From NCBI GenBank assembly GCA_003151825.1, contig PLYO01000032.1, positions 23,555 through 87,554 on the forward strand: a stretch of 64,000 nt of DNA, read 5' to 3'. This stretch comes from Ignavibacteriota bacterium. Lineage in GTDB: Bacteria; Bacteroidota; Ignavibacteria; Palsa-1295. Below are positions 17,218 to 25,906 of the stretch, in pieces; the stretch's first letter is position 1; each line of letters opens with the position of its first letter. A program made the position numbers and the translations under genes. The notes below the pieces were generated by a model that was not told the origin of the DNA, ran no database searches, and worked only from the letters and a program-made list of their open reading frames with translations.

Positions 17218-17241
17218 GGCGCGTAGCAATGCGCCCTTTTT
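17218..17241 (+). terminator. Rho-independent terminator after accC
   Basis: Stem GGCGC (17218-17222) and GCGCC (17231-17235) with an 8-base loop, followed by CTTTTTGC. It begins 2 bases after the accC stop codon and would end the yqeY-cvpA-mutS2-accC transcript. Confidence 0.65.
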
Positions 17242-17302
17242 GCTTAGGCACTCAAAATTACCCTTCCCGCGCGGGCACTTTTGAGATAAATTCCCGCTTT
17301 TC

Positions 17303-19435
17303 ATGCGTATCATGCTTCCCAAATGGCTTCTCGCACTCACCCTCTTCGCCGCGCTCGCGGTGATGCCGGGGTGTGTGCTGCAGGCGCAGTGGGTGCAGAC
17401 GAATGGGCCGTATGGGGGCAACATAAATGCTATAGCTTCTATAGATAGCAGTCTCTTCGTAGCGACCGATAGTGAAATCTATATTTCCCAAAATTACGAC
17501 GGTTCCTGGAAACTTTCAAACCAGGGTTTACCAAAGAACCAATTCATTTCGCTTGTTGCAACAAAGCAAGAAATTTATGCGGCGACCGATAGTGAAATCT
17601 TTCTGAGTATAGATAAAGGCCAATCATGGAGTTCTATAAGGAAGGAGAAAACTTATGCCTTGACGATTAGGGATTCGGAACTATTTGCCTGTGGAAATGG
17701 GCTTTGGAAAACAACCGATAGAGGCACAAGCTGGTCGGAACTTGATAGCGCAACTGGCTTAGTGTCAATATTTGTGGACGGCACGAATATATACGCCGGT
17801 GGTATCGACACATTCCTGTATTCGTACGATGACGGAAGTTCCTGGTCTTCTACCAACAGGTTTGACACATCTGATCTTTCAGCTGCTTACTGTGTGGTCG
17901 ATCGTATCATCGCACAGGACAATACGCTTCTTGTGGATATTTATGCTGGCGGTCCTGGAACACCCTTTGGAGTTTACCGATCTCTCGACAGGGGAAAATC
18001 TTGGTCCTCAAGCCCAATGTCCGGCGTAAATGCCTTTGTTTATGTGGGATCTAAGCTGATCGCATTTGGTGAATCTTATGATCCTACCTATACATCCGAT
18101 GATGATGGAATAAGCTGGCAAGTCCATCCCTCAGATTTAATTCACGGAACCTGCCTTGTTTTTGCTAACGACCTCCTTTTTAGTGGCACATACGATGATG
18201 GTGTATTTGTATCTTCCGACACCGGGGCTACATGGACCCAGAAAAGCATTAGTTTGTCACAACCAGCATATTCGACAAGTGTGGTAAGTTCCAAGGTCTA
18301 TGCTGCATGCAACGACCGGATATTTGTGTCATCGGATGATGGAAATCAATGGAGTATTACCCATGTCTTTGATACACCAAGTTCGGCGACCCCTTATCTT
18401 GGCTCGTCACTTTCAGTAGGTGACTCAACCGTCTTTCTTAGTTCGAGTGTTGGCTTATTCATATCAACTAATCGAGGGATCACATGGACATATAGACCTT
18501 CCTCGCCCACTTCTATATATGCTTCGCCTATTGTCTTTATGGATGGCACTTTATTTTGTGTCGCTGCATCTTACGGAATAGATCGGTCATCTGATAGCGG
18601 AGTGACTTGGACGGCTGTTCAGCTTAATAAGCTCGGTGTTCAATCAAATTATGTGAGTTCGCTTATTGCGTTAGGTTCCAAACTTTTTGCCGGTACAGAC
18701 AGCGGAATTTTTGTTTCCGCAGATGTGGGAATTACTTGGAAGGAGAGCGATTCTGGCTTTCCGTTGGGAACGGGTGATAATACTGTTTTGAGTTTTTCCA
18801 TTATCGGATCCAATATTTTTGTAGGAACGGATTATACAGGTGTGTTCCGTTCTACCGACAGCGGGGTTACCTGGTTTGCAGTTAGTCCGATTATCCCTGA
18901 CACAGGCATTGTGACAGTTTTTAATGTAGAACAAGACCTTTTTGCTTTAGCTGGTCCTGATGGATATTCAATAGATGATGGTGGTCTTTTTTTGTCAACC
19001 GATCTCGGCTTTTCATGGGAACAGATTTATAATGGAGCTCCTATTAACTATTATGAGGGCTTTAATTCCCCTGTTGCCGATGGTTATCTTTTTCTTGGGA
19101 CTGAAAGCGGTGTCTGGCGCCATCCTCTTTCGGATTTCGGCATTAGTTCCGTCGCGCAAACGCCGCCATCTCCCCAACACGAAATCCAAAGCTACCCCAA
19201 TCCCTTCTCGCAATCCACCGAGATCACATTCACCTCTCAAGCTGCCGGGTATGTGGATGTTTCGGTTGTGAATCTTTTAGGCGTAGAGGTCGCGCGGCTG
19301 TATTCGGGTGAGTTGGGAGCGGGAGAGCATTCCTTTACATGGAGCAATCCTACCGGCTTGCCGGATGGGATGTATGAGTGCCTCGTTCGCATGAACGGAC
19401 AAGTGGAGACGCTGCCGATGCTGCTTATGCGGTGA
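17303..19435 (+). CDS. T9SS cargo protein with sortilin/BNR-type repeats
   Basis: 710 residues. The N-terminus is hydrophobic (LLALTLFAALAVMPG) with a Cys that could be a lipobox (MPGC), but export followed by T9SS is more likely. The body has many Asp-box/BNR-type repeats seen in Vps10/sortilin and photosystem stability factor folds: LFVATDSEIYIS, YVGSKLIAF, VFVSSDTGATWTQ, IFVSSDDGNQWSI, LFISTNRGITWTY, VFRSTDSGVTWFA. The C-terminus is a type A sorting domain (SYPNPFSQSTEITFTSQAAG ... VSVVNLLGVEVARLYSG ... GLPDGMYECLVRMNG). The middle part is more AT-rich than its neighbours. The last 63 bases have a synonymous-only duplicate at 20040-20102. The substrate or role outside the cell is unknown. 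Confidence 0.9.
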   Translation: MRIMLPKWLLALTLFAALAVMPGCVLQAQWVQTNGPYGGNINAIASIDSSLFVATDSEIYISQNYDGSWKLSNQGLPKNQFISLVATKQEIYAATDSEIFLSIDKGQSWSSIRKEKTYALTIRDSELFACGNGLWKTTDRGTSWSELDSATGLVSIFVDGTNIYAGGIDTFLYSYDDGSSWSSTNRFDTSDLSAAYCVVDRIIAQDNTLLVDIYAGGPGTPFGVYRSLDRGKSWSSSPMSGVNAFVYVGSKLIAFGESYDPTYTSDDDGISWQVHPSDLIHGTCLVFANDLLFSGTYDDGVFVSSDTGATWTQKSISLSQPAYSTSVVSSKVYAACNDRIFVSSDDGNQWSITHVFDTPSSATPYLGSSLSVGDSTVFLSSSVGLFISTNRGITWTYRPSSPTSIYASPIVFMDGTLFCVAASYGIDRSSDSGVTWTAVQLNKLGVQSNYVSSLIALGSKLFAGTDSGIFVSADVGITWKESDSGFPLGTGDNTVLSFSIIGSNIFVGTDYTGVFRSTDSGVTWFAVSPIIPDTGIVTVFNVEQDLFALAGPDGYSIDDGGLFLSTDLGFSWEQIYNGAPINYYEGFNSPVADGYLFLGTESGVWRHPLSDFGISSVAQTPPSPQHEIQSYPNPFSQSTEITFTSQAAGYVDVSVVNLLGVEVARLYSGELGAGEHSFTWSNPTGLPDGMYECLVRMNGQVETLPMLLMR

Positions 19436-19453
19436 GAATTGCATTCGGTCATC

Positions 19454-19750
19454 TTATCGCATGCGCTCTAAATATTTAGCATCGCGGGCATTGTGTTTTA
19501 TCGAAGCGATTGCTATTTCTTCCCCTTTAAGCCGGTAAACCACAAAGAAGGGAAACTTCCTAAGCGGCCAAGCGCGAAGTCCTCGATGTTTTGGTGGATA
19601 CCGAGATGGATCGTTCCGGATTTCGTTATAGATCCGGTTTACTTCCTCTGCAAATCGCTCTGCCGATTGCGGCGTTTGTTGGTCGTCCAGATACCAATGT
19701 ACCGCGCGAATAAAATCTCTTTGAGCGGCAGAAAGGACTTGAAATGTCAC
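19454..19750 (-). CDS. ParE/RelE-superfamily toxin
   Basis: 98 residues with the ParE-like pattern: VLSAAQRDFIRAVHWYLDDQ at the start, SAERFAEEVNRIYNEI, the DPSRYPPKHRGLRAWPLRKF core, PFFVVYRLKGEEIAIASIKH and an ending in ARDAKYLERMR. ParE toxins inhibit gyrase, whereas RelE relatives cleave mRNA; the sequence leans to ParE. The antitoxin gene lies directly upstream and overlaps by 4 bases (ATGA, 19747-19750). The pair is flanked by the two copies of a T9SS cargo gene end (19373-19435 and 20040-20102). Confidence 0.88.
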   Translation of the reverse strand: MTFQVLSAAQRDFIRAVHWYLDDQQTPQSAERFAEEVNRIYNEIRNDPSRYPPKHRGLRAWPLRKFPFFVVYRLKGEEIAIASIKHNARDAKYLERMR

Positions 19751-19989
19751 GGGCGGTTTTGCTTGGAAGCCATAATGTACTTACGAGCAGCATATATCGA
19801 CTCTTCGGCACTGATGGCACCCATTTCTCCCCGATCAAAAGCGTGGAGCCGTTCGTAGGCTTCTTCAAAATCTGCGTCAATCGGTGAAAAAGTGCCGAGC
19901 CTCTCTTCGACCTCATCGACCAGCTGGCGCTGGCTCTCGCGGTCTAATTCCAATACTTCCGTGCGGATTTGCTCAAACGATCTATCCAT
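19747..19989 (-). CDS. Antitoxin of a ParE-type pair (addiction-module component family)
   Basis: 80 acidic residues (MDRSFEQIRTEVLELDRESQ, then QLVDEVEERLGTF and AISAEESIYAARKYIM). The pattern of an LxLDxxxRxxLVDEVEERL helix fits the short 'addiction module component' antitoxins that lack an obvious DNA-binding domain and pair with ParE/RelE toxins. It precedes and overlaps the toxin gene, the usual order, so the two are translationally coupled. The family is assigned by pattern and context. Confidence 0.82.
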   Translation of the reverse strand: MDRSFEQIRTEVLELDRESQRQLVDEVEERLGTFSPIDADFEEAYERLHAFDRGEMGAISAEESIYAARKYIMASKQNRP

Positions 19990-20039
19990 AAAAAGAAAAC
20001 CTGAAAGCCCCCTTTATGGTTCTTATTACTCCATGCGTA

Positions 20040-20102
20040 TATGAATGTCTCGTCCGCATGAATGGGCAGGTGGAGACGCTGCCGATGCTGCTTATGCGCT
20101 AA
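20040..20102 (+). pseudogene. 3' remnant of a second T9SS cargo gene
   Basis: The frame here encodes YECLVRMNGQVETLPMLLMR and a stop, identical to the last 20 residues of the cargo protein ending at 19435. The DNA differs at 8 of 63 positions, and every difference is synonymous (or TGA versus TAA). This is what a diverged paralogue kept under selection looks like, so this is the end of a formerly intact second gene and not a recent duplication. No start or upstream homologous sequence remains between 19990 and 20039. Confidence 0.85.
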
Positions 20103-20133
20103 AACTTTTGAATTGGTGTTGTCTGAATCAAGA

Positions 20134-20196
20134 TCCTTCGACTCCGTTCATCCCTCGTGCCTCGGGATGAACTACGCTCAGGATGACATGGTTGAT
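20134..20196. repeat. Intergenic palindromic repeat, family E (CCTTCGACTCCG ... CTCAGGATGACA)
   Basis: A copy of an interspersed repeat with the ends GATCCTTCGACTCCGTTC and CTACGCTCAGGATGACA. Two further copies, arranged head to head, lie at 37909-38063. It stands upstream of murA and may overlap its promoter region. Confidence 0.85.
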
Positions 20197-20225
20197 ATTA
20201 CCATGAGTTCGGGGAAATAATCTCG

Positions 20226-20233
20226 TATTTTTG
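20226..20233 (+). promoter_or_regulatory. Probable -7 promoter element of murA
   Basis: TATTTTTG matches the Bacteroidota box TAnnTTTG and ends 18 bases before the murA start codon. No well-spaced TTG for a -33 element is seen, so support is partial. Confidence 0.45.
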
Positions 20234-20251
20234 TAGCCAAATAATAAGCAC

Positions 20252-21574
20252 ATGGATGCATTTCGCGTAACGGGCGGTAAGCCGCTCACCGGGACGGTTC
20301 GGGTGAGCGGGACGAAAAATCTTATTTCGAAGGTCATGGTCGCTTCGATGCTTTCGGACGAGGCGAGCACGTTTACGAACGCGCCCGTGCGCTTGGGCGA
20401 AGTGGATATTACTGCGGACATCGCGCGCAGCTTAGGCAGCGAGATCGCCATATCCAGCGATGCGGGCGGTATGCTCACAATGCACACCGCTTCGTTCACT
20501 ACGACGGTCGTGCCGGAACGATTCGCCGGGCTGAACCGCATCCCGATTCTCATGGTCGGCCCGCTCTTGCACCGGACGGGTACGGCTTCGGTTCCCATGC
20601 CAGGCGGCGATAAGATTGGTCAGCGGCCCGTCAATTATCACATCGACGCGCTGGAAAAAATGGGCGCACGCATCGAGTTTGCCGATAATTATTTCCATTG
20701 CACAGCAGATACGCTTACGGGAACTTCTATCACGCTGCCGTTTCCGTCCGTCGGCGCGACGGAGAATATCATCATGTCCGCTGTGCTTGCGCGCGGCACG
20801 ACGATCATCGAGAACGCAGCGGTCGAGCCGGAAATTGTGGAACTAATGCAGTTTCTTCAAACGATGGGCGCGATCATCAATCTCGAAACGAACCGACGCA
20901 TCATTATTGACGGCGTCGATCGGCTGAAAGGCTCGGAACAGCGCATCATGCCCGACCGCATCGAAGCTGCGTCCTTTGCCTGCGCGGCCATCGCAACAAA
21001 AGGCGATGTCTTTATCGAAGGCGCGCTGCAATCGACGATGATGACGTTCTTAAACAACATTCGCCGCGCCGGCGCGGATTTCGACGTCTTGAACGGCGGC
21101 ATACGATTTTTCTACAAAGGCCCACTCAAGCCGCTTGCCATCGAAACCGACGTACACCCGGGCTTTATGACGGATTGGCAGCAGCCGTGGGTGCTCCTCA
21201 TGACGCAGGCGCACGGCATGTCCGTCGTTCACGAAACTGTTTATGAAAATCGTTTCGGTTACACGCGGGAACTTCAGAAGATGGGCGCGCAAATCCAGCT
21301 TTACAAATCGTGCTTAGGTGGGAACCCGTGCCGGTTCAAATCCTTGGTGCATCCGCATTCCGCCGTTATTCTCGGGCCGACGAAATTGAAAGGCAGCCGA
21401 ATCGTGATTCCCGATCTTCGTGCGGGATTTGTTTATCTCATTGCCGCTTCGCTTGCCGAAGGGGAGTCCATCATCACAGGAATTCATCACGTCGAGCGGG
21501 GATACGAGCACATTCAGCAAAAGTTGGAAGATATCGGCGTGACGATCGAGAGGATTAAAGTGAAGGAGGAATAG
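20252..21574 (+). CDS. murA: UDP-N-acetylglucosamine 1-carboxyvinyltransferase, Asp active-site form
   Basis: 440 residues. MurA transfers enolpyruvate from phosphoenolpyruvate to UDP-GlcNAc, the first committed step of peptidoglycan synthesis. Family features: VSGTKNLISKVMVASML (Lys22-Asn23 present), the TDWQQP segment with the conserved Asp, and DLRAGFVYLIAASLAEG with the conserved Arg. The loop that normally reads GGCxIGxRP reads GGDKIGQRPVNYHI, so the catalytic Cys (Cys115 in E. coli) is Asp120 here. Asp at this site occurs naturally in Chlamydia and mycobacteria and makes the enzyme insensitive to fosfomycin. The gene stands alone between a repeat and a converging operon. Confidence 0.95.
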   Translation: MDAFRVTGGKPLTGTVRVSGTKNLISKVMVASMLSDEASTFTNAPVRLGEVDITADIARSLGSEIAISSDAGGMLTMHTASFTTTVVPERFAGLNRIPILMVGPLLHRTGTASVPMPGGDKIGQRPVNYHIDALEKMGARIEFADNYFHCTADTLTGTSITLPFPSVGATENIIMSAVLARGTTIIENAAVEPEIVELMQFLQTMGAIINLETNRRIIIDGVDRLKGSEQRIMPDRIEAASFACAAIATKGDVFIEGALQSTMMTFLNNIRRAGADFDVLNGGIRFFYKGPLKPLAIETDVHPGFMTDWQQPWVLLMTQAHGMSVVHETVYENRFGYTRELQKMGAQIQLYKSCLGGNPCRFKSLVHPHSAVILGPTKLKGSRIVIPDLRAGFVYLIAASLAEGESIITGIHHVERGYEHIQQKLEDIGVTIERIKVKEE

Positions 21575-21602
21575 GGGAAGGAAACTTCTGCATTTCCGAC
21601 AC

Positions 21603-22946
21603 TCACTCCTTGTTGCTGGAACTGTGTTTATCGGATTTCCCTCGCTCCGATACAAAGCGTCTGGCGTCCTGAGCCCGGCTCATGATGCCACGGGCGGAAA
21701 GGTTTAGCTCCTTACGCATCGCGAAGAATTGTAGAAATGCAAGGAGCGTCATGGAGATAAAGACCGCCAGCGCCTCGCCACGCGAAGCCATGCGTGGAAC
21801 TAAGAAATAGCTCGCTATGAAGAACGTAGCAACGGCGCCGAGCGTCGCAAGGAAAAGATCTTTGGCTTTGCCCATGCCGATGAGCGCATTGGTTCCGACG
21901 AGTGCAAGTGGCAGTGTGAAGCCGGAAAGAATCATTATTTGAAAGACAACCGCGCCCGCATCGTATTGCCCCTGATACAGCACCCGGAACAGCACCGGAG
22001 CGCCGATGGCGAGCGCGAAGGAAATGGGAACTAAGAGTACGAAGGCAGAAAAGAGGAGCTGCTCGATGAGCGTGGAAAGCCCATCGAAATCGCGCTGTGT
22101 GTAAAGCTTGGAAGTCATGGGCACTACGAGGAGCGTGGCGCCTTCGCGGACGGCGTCCAAAAACCGGTAGATCGTTTTTGCGGCATTATAGACTGCGACC
22201 TCGCTCGGCGTGTAGAAAAATCCGACGATCAGCACGTCCGACCATTGCTGCAAGGTGAGCAGAGCGCTCGTTCCAGCCTGATACTTAGCAAAGACCAACA
22301 TGCGACGGTACTCATGCCGTGGTACACTGAGCAGCGGCATCGAAAAAAACGCCTTAGAACAAAGAAAGAGGGCCACGATGCTCGACAGCGCCGCGCCAAT
22401 CATGTTGAGGTATAGGAAGTCCATCGCCGTATGAAACATGCCGAGCGCGCTGGCGAGCACCGTGAGTATCAAAATGGAACCAAAAAAAGCCAGATCGACC
22501 CAGAAAATTGCATTGATTTGAAGCTCGATTTGCAAGTAGCGAATGCCGACGTTACGAAAAACACTAAGCGCAACGAGCAGTGGGAGGAATGCGAGCATCG
22601 CACCGAGTTCCGGGCTGGTAAATATCGAAGCCAGACTCGACGCAACTGCTGCAATGATAAAGCCGGAGGCAACAATGGCGACCGTATAAAGATTAAAACC
22701 GCCGGCGAGAACATGAGGAACTTCCGCTTCATGCTCCGTAGCAAATTTTACCATCGGCTGCAAAAAGATGGAATCGGAAAGAACGCAAAGGATCAAAAAA
22801 ATGGATTGAAAAAGCGAGAACGCGCCCCACTCCGGGCGTGGCAGAACATTCACGACGAGGACGATCACTCCAAAGCCATAGAGCAGGAGCAGCGTCTTAT
22901 CGGCAACAGTCCAGATGCCTTTATCGAGATTATCGGAAAGCTTCAT
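21603..22946 (-). CDS. Oligosaccharide flippase-like membrane protein (MOP/Wzx family)
   Basis: 447 residues with about twelve transmembrane helices in the MATE/Wzx pattern (TLLLLYGFGVIVLVVNVLPR; FMILSGFTLPLALVGTNALI). Such proteins flip lipid-linked glycans across the inner membrane. The start codon overlaps the stop of the upstream heparinase-like gene (ATGA, 22943-22946), so it is the last gene of a coupled operon. A typical Wzx would come with glycosyltransferases, but none is in view; the methyltransferase and heparinase-like genes are the nearest carbohydrate context. The short hydrophilic C-terminal tail (SERGKSDKHSSSNKE) is unremarkable. Confidence 0.8.
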   Translation of the reverse strand: MKLSDNLDKGIWTVADKTLLLLYGFGVIVLVVNVLPRPEWGAFSLFQSIFLILCVLSDSIFLQPMVKFATEHEAEVPHVLAGGFNLYTVAIVASGFIIAAVASSLASIFTSPELGAMLAFLPLLVALSVFRNVGIRYLQIELQINAIFWVDLAFFGSILILTVLASALGMFHTAMDFLYLNMIGAALSSIVALFLCSKAFFSMPLLSVPRHEYRRMLVFAKYQAGTSALLTLQQWSDVLIVGFFYTPSEVAVYNAAKTIYRFLDAVREGATLLVVPMTSKLYTQRDFDGLSTLIEQLLFSAFVLLVPISFALAIGAPVLFRVLYQGQYDAGAVVFQIMILSGFTLPLALVGTNALIGMGKAKDLFLATLGAVATFFIASYFLVPRMASRGEALAVFISMTLLAFLQFFAMRKELNLSARGIMSRAQDARRFVSERGKSDKHSSSNKE

Positions 22947-24781
22947 TGGGCGCGGTCAATAGTCATGAGAATTGCAAAGAGTCCTGCTGGATTTGAAGCA
23001 GAGAGTTTCATCATGGTTGCAGACTGGGAAACACGGTAGGATAGCGAAAAGTCATACGGTTCAATGTTAATAGGATCGAATTTCCCATGAAGTGTTATAC
23101 AGAGGCGGTCTCCCGAAGCATTTCGGAAGGAATGGGAACCCGAATTTAATGAAGAGGAGGATGCGGTATCCATTGTCCATTCCGGCGCGAGATGCAAGCT
23201 CCATTCCGCGCGGCCTGGAATGAGTTGAAGGAACCGGTCCACGATGAGTGCCGACGTGGAACGGATTTTGATGCTCCTTCGATGCTGAGGCCACTCGCCA
23301 TACTGGGCGGTTGCTGTGGCATTAGAAGTGGTACAGGTCGATCCAAGCAGCATGGCATCGGGCCGGACGAGTTCCCAGCCAAAATTAGCGCGCGGCTTTG
23401 GGCCTGTTGGTGGCAACTCACCATCCGCAAGAACAACAAGGCCGTTATGGGAACTCGCGAGACGGTAACGATCGCGCGCGGCGGGATTGCCATTGTAAAC
23501 GAAAGTTCCGGAATCTGTAAGGATTGAACGACCGGCAAGATAAATAATTGGACTCAGGAAATCGTCGTGAGCATGAGAAGAAAATCCAGAGCCGCCCATG
23601 CCAAAAGCACCTGCACGCAGAAACAGAAATGCATTGGGAAGGTGGGCTGCAACGATCTGCGCGCTGGGGTAGCTGCTTAGCAATGGTTTGGTGGCAAGCG
23701 TCGAAGCGGGACCAAAGAGGAAGCTTTTCCAGGCATCCCTATCGCCTTCCAACCAAAGCGCCCAGCCATCATCGGCGTCGCCAAAGCGGACGACCTGGCT
23801 ATCCATCGTCATGCTTTCCAAGAAGGACTTCATATTCGAAAGGCGAACCTTGTATTGTTGGCTGAATGGATGATCGTGGCTCGTTGCGATGCGATCTGCC
23901 AGATCGAAAAAATGGGTAACAAACTGGTGATAGCAACTCGAAGCCTCTCGCGTCACGCCGTCGGGAAAAGTCTGGCGGATAATTTCCCGTTCCAGAATGC
24001 GTCGAGCCTGCGCAGCATATCGCTCGGCTTCAGTAAACTCCCAAAGCGCTGTGGCGGCAAAAAGCCCTGTAGCTTCGCCGATGAGATGGTTTATCGGAAC
24101 TACTCTATCCGTCGAAAGATCGGCGCTAAGGTAGAGAATCTGTTCGTAAATAGAGCGCGCGATCTTCGGGTGCTCGCTCGTCGGGAAGCCAGCTTTTTTC
24201 AAGAGTAGAAGGGTCGTCGTCCAGGCGATAATCCGAATGGAAATTTCAAGCGCGCTCGACCAATTGACGGTTGAGGCGAACGGATTACCTTCGATCCATG
24301 AGAGTAGACGACGCTCCACTTCCGCCGCATATTTTTTTTCACCTGTGAGCAGCGCGGCTTGCCCTAATATGGGGAGGTCTTTAAAGCGATTGATTTCGAA
24401 GACAATTTTTGCGTCGTGTGGGGTATCGCGGTCGTGCAGCTTGCGTTCGGTGTAATGCCGGCGGGGCCAGTAGCGTTTTTCGATGGGATCGAATTCCCAG
24501 ACGCGGTCCAAGTCTCGGGTATGGTTTGGGAACTCGAAAAAAAAGTTGTCGTCACGCAGCATGGCGTCCGCAAGGCGCAAAATTGCGCTGCGGTCCGATT
24601 CGAGTCCGGCCATGGAGGGAGTAAGGATTATTTCCTTCAATCGAGCACGGCCGCCGCTTTTGGGAACCCGGAGCAACATCGCGCGGTACCGCACCCATTT
24701 TATTATTTTGCGAGCGGAAAGGGCGAACATTCCCCATAATCCCAGACGCCGAAGGGAGCTTTTTAAGTTTGGATATCCCAT
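22943..24781 (-). CDS. Heparinase II/III family protein
   Basis: 612 residues. The N-terminal half is an alpha-toroid (LSWIEGNPFASTVNWSSALE, then RIIAWTTTLLLLKKAGF; a PINHLIGEATGLFAATAL segment). The C-terminal half is a beta-sandwich with the signature FSSHAHDDFLSPIIYLAGR and SGTFVYNGN, as in the polysaccharide lyase-like heparinase II/III family. The HLIGEA segment carries a conserved His, and SHAHDD holds the catalytic-region His and Asp. No signal peptide is evident; the protein may act in the cytoplasm or be exported otherwise. It overlaps the flippase gene by 4 bases. The likely role is acting on an exopolysaccharide made or exported with the flippase; the substrate is unknown. Confidence 0.8.
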   Translation of the reverse strand: MGYPNLKSSLRRLGLWGMFALSARKIIKWVRYRAMLLRVPKSGGRARLKEIILTPSMAGLESDRSAILRLADAMLRDDNFFFEFPNHTRDLDRVWEFDPIEKRYWPRRHYTERKLHDRDTPHDAKIVFEINRFKDLPILGQAALLTGEKKYAAEVERRLLSWIEGNPFASTVNWSSALEISIRIIAWTTTLLLLKKAGFPTSEHPKIARSIYEQILYLSADLSTDRVVPINHLIGEATGLFAATALWEFTEAERYAAQARRILEREIIRQTFPDGVTREASSCYHQFVTHFFDLADRIATSHDHPFSQQYKVRLSNMKSFLESMTMDSQVVRFGDADDGWALWLEGDRDAWKSFLFGPASTLATKPLLSSYPSAQIVAAHLPNAFLFLRAGAFGMGGSGFSSHAHDDFLSPIIYLAGRSILTDSGTFVYNGNPAARDRYRLASSHNGLVVLADGELPPTGPKPRANFGWELVRPDAMLLGSTCTTSNATATAQYGEWPQHRRSIKIRSTSALIVDRFLQLIPGRAEWSLHLAPEWTMDTASSSSLNSGSHSFRNASGDRLCITLHGKFDPINIEPYDFSLSYRVSQSATMMKLSASNPAGLFAILMTIDRAQ

Positions 24782-24791
24782 GCATTGGAGG

Positions 24792-25292
24792 CTAATAATT
24801 CGATTCGTCTTGCCAGCTTACCGCTTGCCATAAATGAGAAATACTATCCTGGTGAAGATGGAAAACGGCGCTGCCATCGGCTTGCTCGATGTCCGCCTCG
24901 TTGAAGGTTACTGCGAGCGAGAATTGCCGTGTGACAGTCGAGTCTAACGGGCTGCCTTCGGCGTCCAATATGTCGCCCCATAAGAGTGTCAACGTAGTAT
25001 TTTGGAAAAGCTGCGCGGTGACACTCATTTCATCGTCGCGACCCCACTGAATATCGACGCCCTGATCGTAGTCGTGAAAGCTGAAAATAAAATTCGGCGC
25101 GAGCAGGCTGCCATAGAGCGTGGTATCCCTGAATTGATAGGCATATTGAAACGACTGAAAATATCCATTGACGGTATGCGGATCGCCAAATTGAGTAGTC
25201 GAGCCGGTGTCGCTCACAGCCGGAGCAAAAGGATTACATGCCGCCACTATGGCAAGCATGGCAACCAAGAGAAAAACCGAAAGGCGGCTCAT
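24792..25292 (-). CDS. Lipoprotein of unknown function, second of a pair (166 aa)
   Basis: I place the start at ATG 25292, where it overlaps the stop of the preceding lipoprotein gene (ATGA). A longer frame from 25376 would run into that gene. The N-terminus MSRLSVFLLVAMLAIVAAC is a lipoprotein signal with lipobox VAAC. The mature part has the segments YFQSFQYAYQFRDTTLYGSL and FSFHDYDQGVDIQWGRDDE, which resemble NTF2/SnoaL-like folds in secondary-structure pattern, but I cannot confirm this. It follows the methyltransferase and first lipoprotein and precedes the heparinase-like gene by 10 bases. Confidence 0.7.
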   Translation of the reverse strand: MSRLSVFLLVAMLAIVAACNPFAPAVSDTGSTTQFGDPHTVNGYFQSFQYAYQFRDTTLYGSLLAPNFIFSFHDYDQGVDIQWGRDDEMSVTAQLFQNTTLTLLWGDILDAEGSPLDSTVTRQFSLAVTFNEADIEQADGSAVFHLHQDSISHLWQAVSWQDESNY

Positions 25293-25906
25293 GAGGAGAG
25301 ATCGACCTTTAGGTCGCTCCAAGTTGGCCCGGTGCCGGAGCGTGGAAGACCATCGGTCCAGGAGACGATACGCCATTCTTTCGTTCCCTCGTCCGTCGTG
25401 ATAAAGGCAAGCTGAAATTGCAGTGAGCCTTGCACAACGCCGGGAATTACACTCGAAGATGTCGAGGCTGGGGTGTAGACCACATAATTGTAGGAAAGCG
25501 AAGCGGAATTAGCCGACTGGTCGATTACTGTATCGGTGAGCAGCAAGGTAATCTGGCTATTTGGCGGCAATTGACCTGCGAGCGTTGTGACCCAAGCGCC
25601 TTCGTTCGTGACGCTCCAATTACTTGGGGTGAAAATTCCCCTCGACGATGGACTGATGTTTGATGAGGGGGAGAACGAAAAAGTCATTGTACCGTTGCTG
25701 GCTGCTTCCGTCGGGCTGATAAAAACGCGTTTATAGTCTGGAGCATCCAGAATCTTGAGCGCGCCCGTTAAATTCTGGATGAGATAACCGGGCGTGGTGG
25801 CCGGGGTCCAAATGAACGTGGCAGATGCGTCGGGAGGCTGCGGCGCCCGCGTGGAAAAAATGCATCCCGCGAGGAAAGTGAGGCCGAGCAAAGGAAGGCG
25901 TTTCAT
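25289..25906 (-). CDS. Lipoprotein of unknown function, first of a pair (205 aa)
   Basis: Signal MKRLPLLGLTFLAGC with lipobox LAGC; the mature protein begins IFSTRAPQPPDASATF. It is rich in Thr, Ser and Pro, followed by a globular part with LTGALKILDAPDYKRVF and SVIPGVVQGSLQFQLAFITT. A WRIVSWTD segment near the end resembles the WQAVSWQDE segment of the next protein, so the two lipoproteins may be distant paralogues. Both ends overlap neighbouring genes by 4 bases. No family is recognised. Confidence 0.7.
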   Translation of the reverse strand: MKRLPLLGLTFLAGCIFSTRAPQPPDASATFIWTPATTPGYLIQNLTGALKILDAPDYKRVFISPTEAASNGTMTFSFSPSSNISPSSRGIFTPSNWSVTNEGAWVTTLAGQLPPNSQITLLLTDTVIDQSANSASLSYNYVVYTPASTSSSVIPGVVQGSLQFQLAFITTDEGTKEWRIVSWTDGLPRSGTGPTWSDLKVDLSS

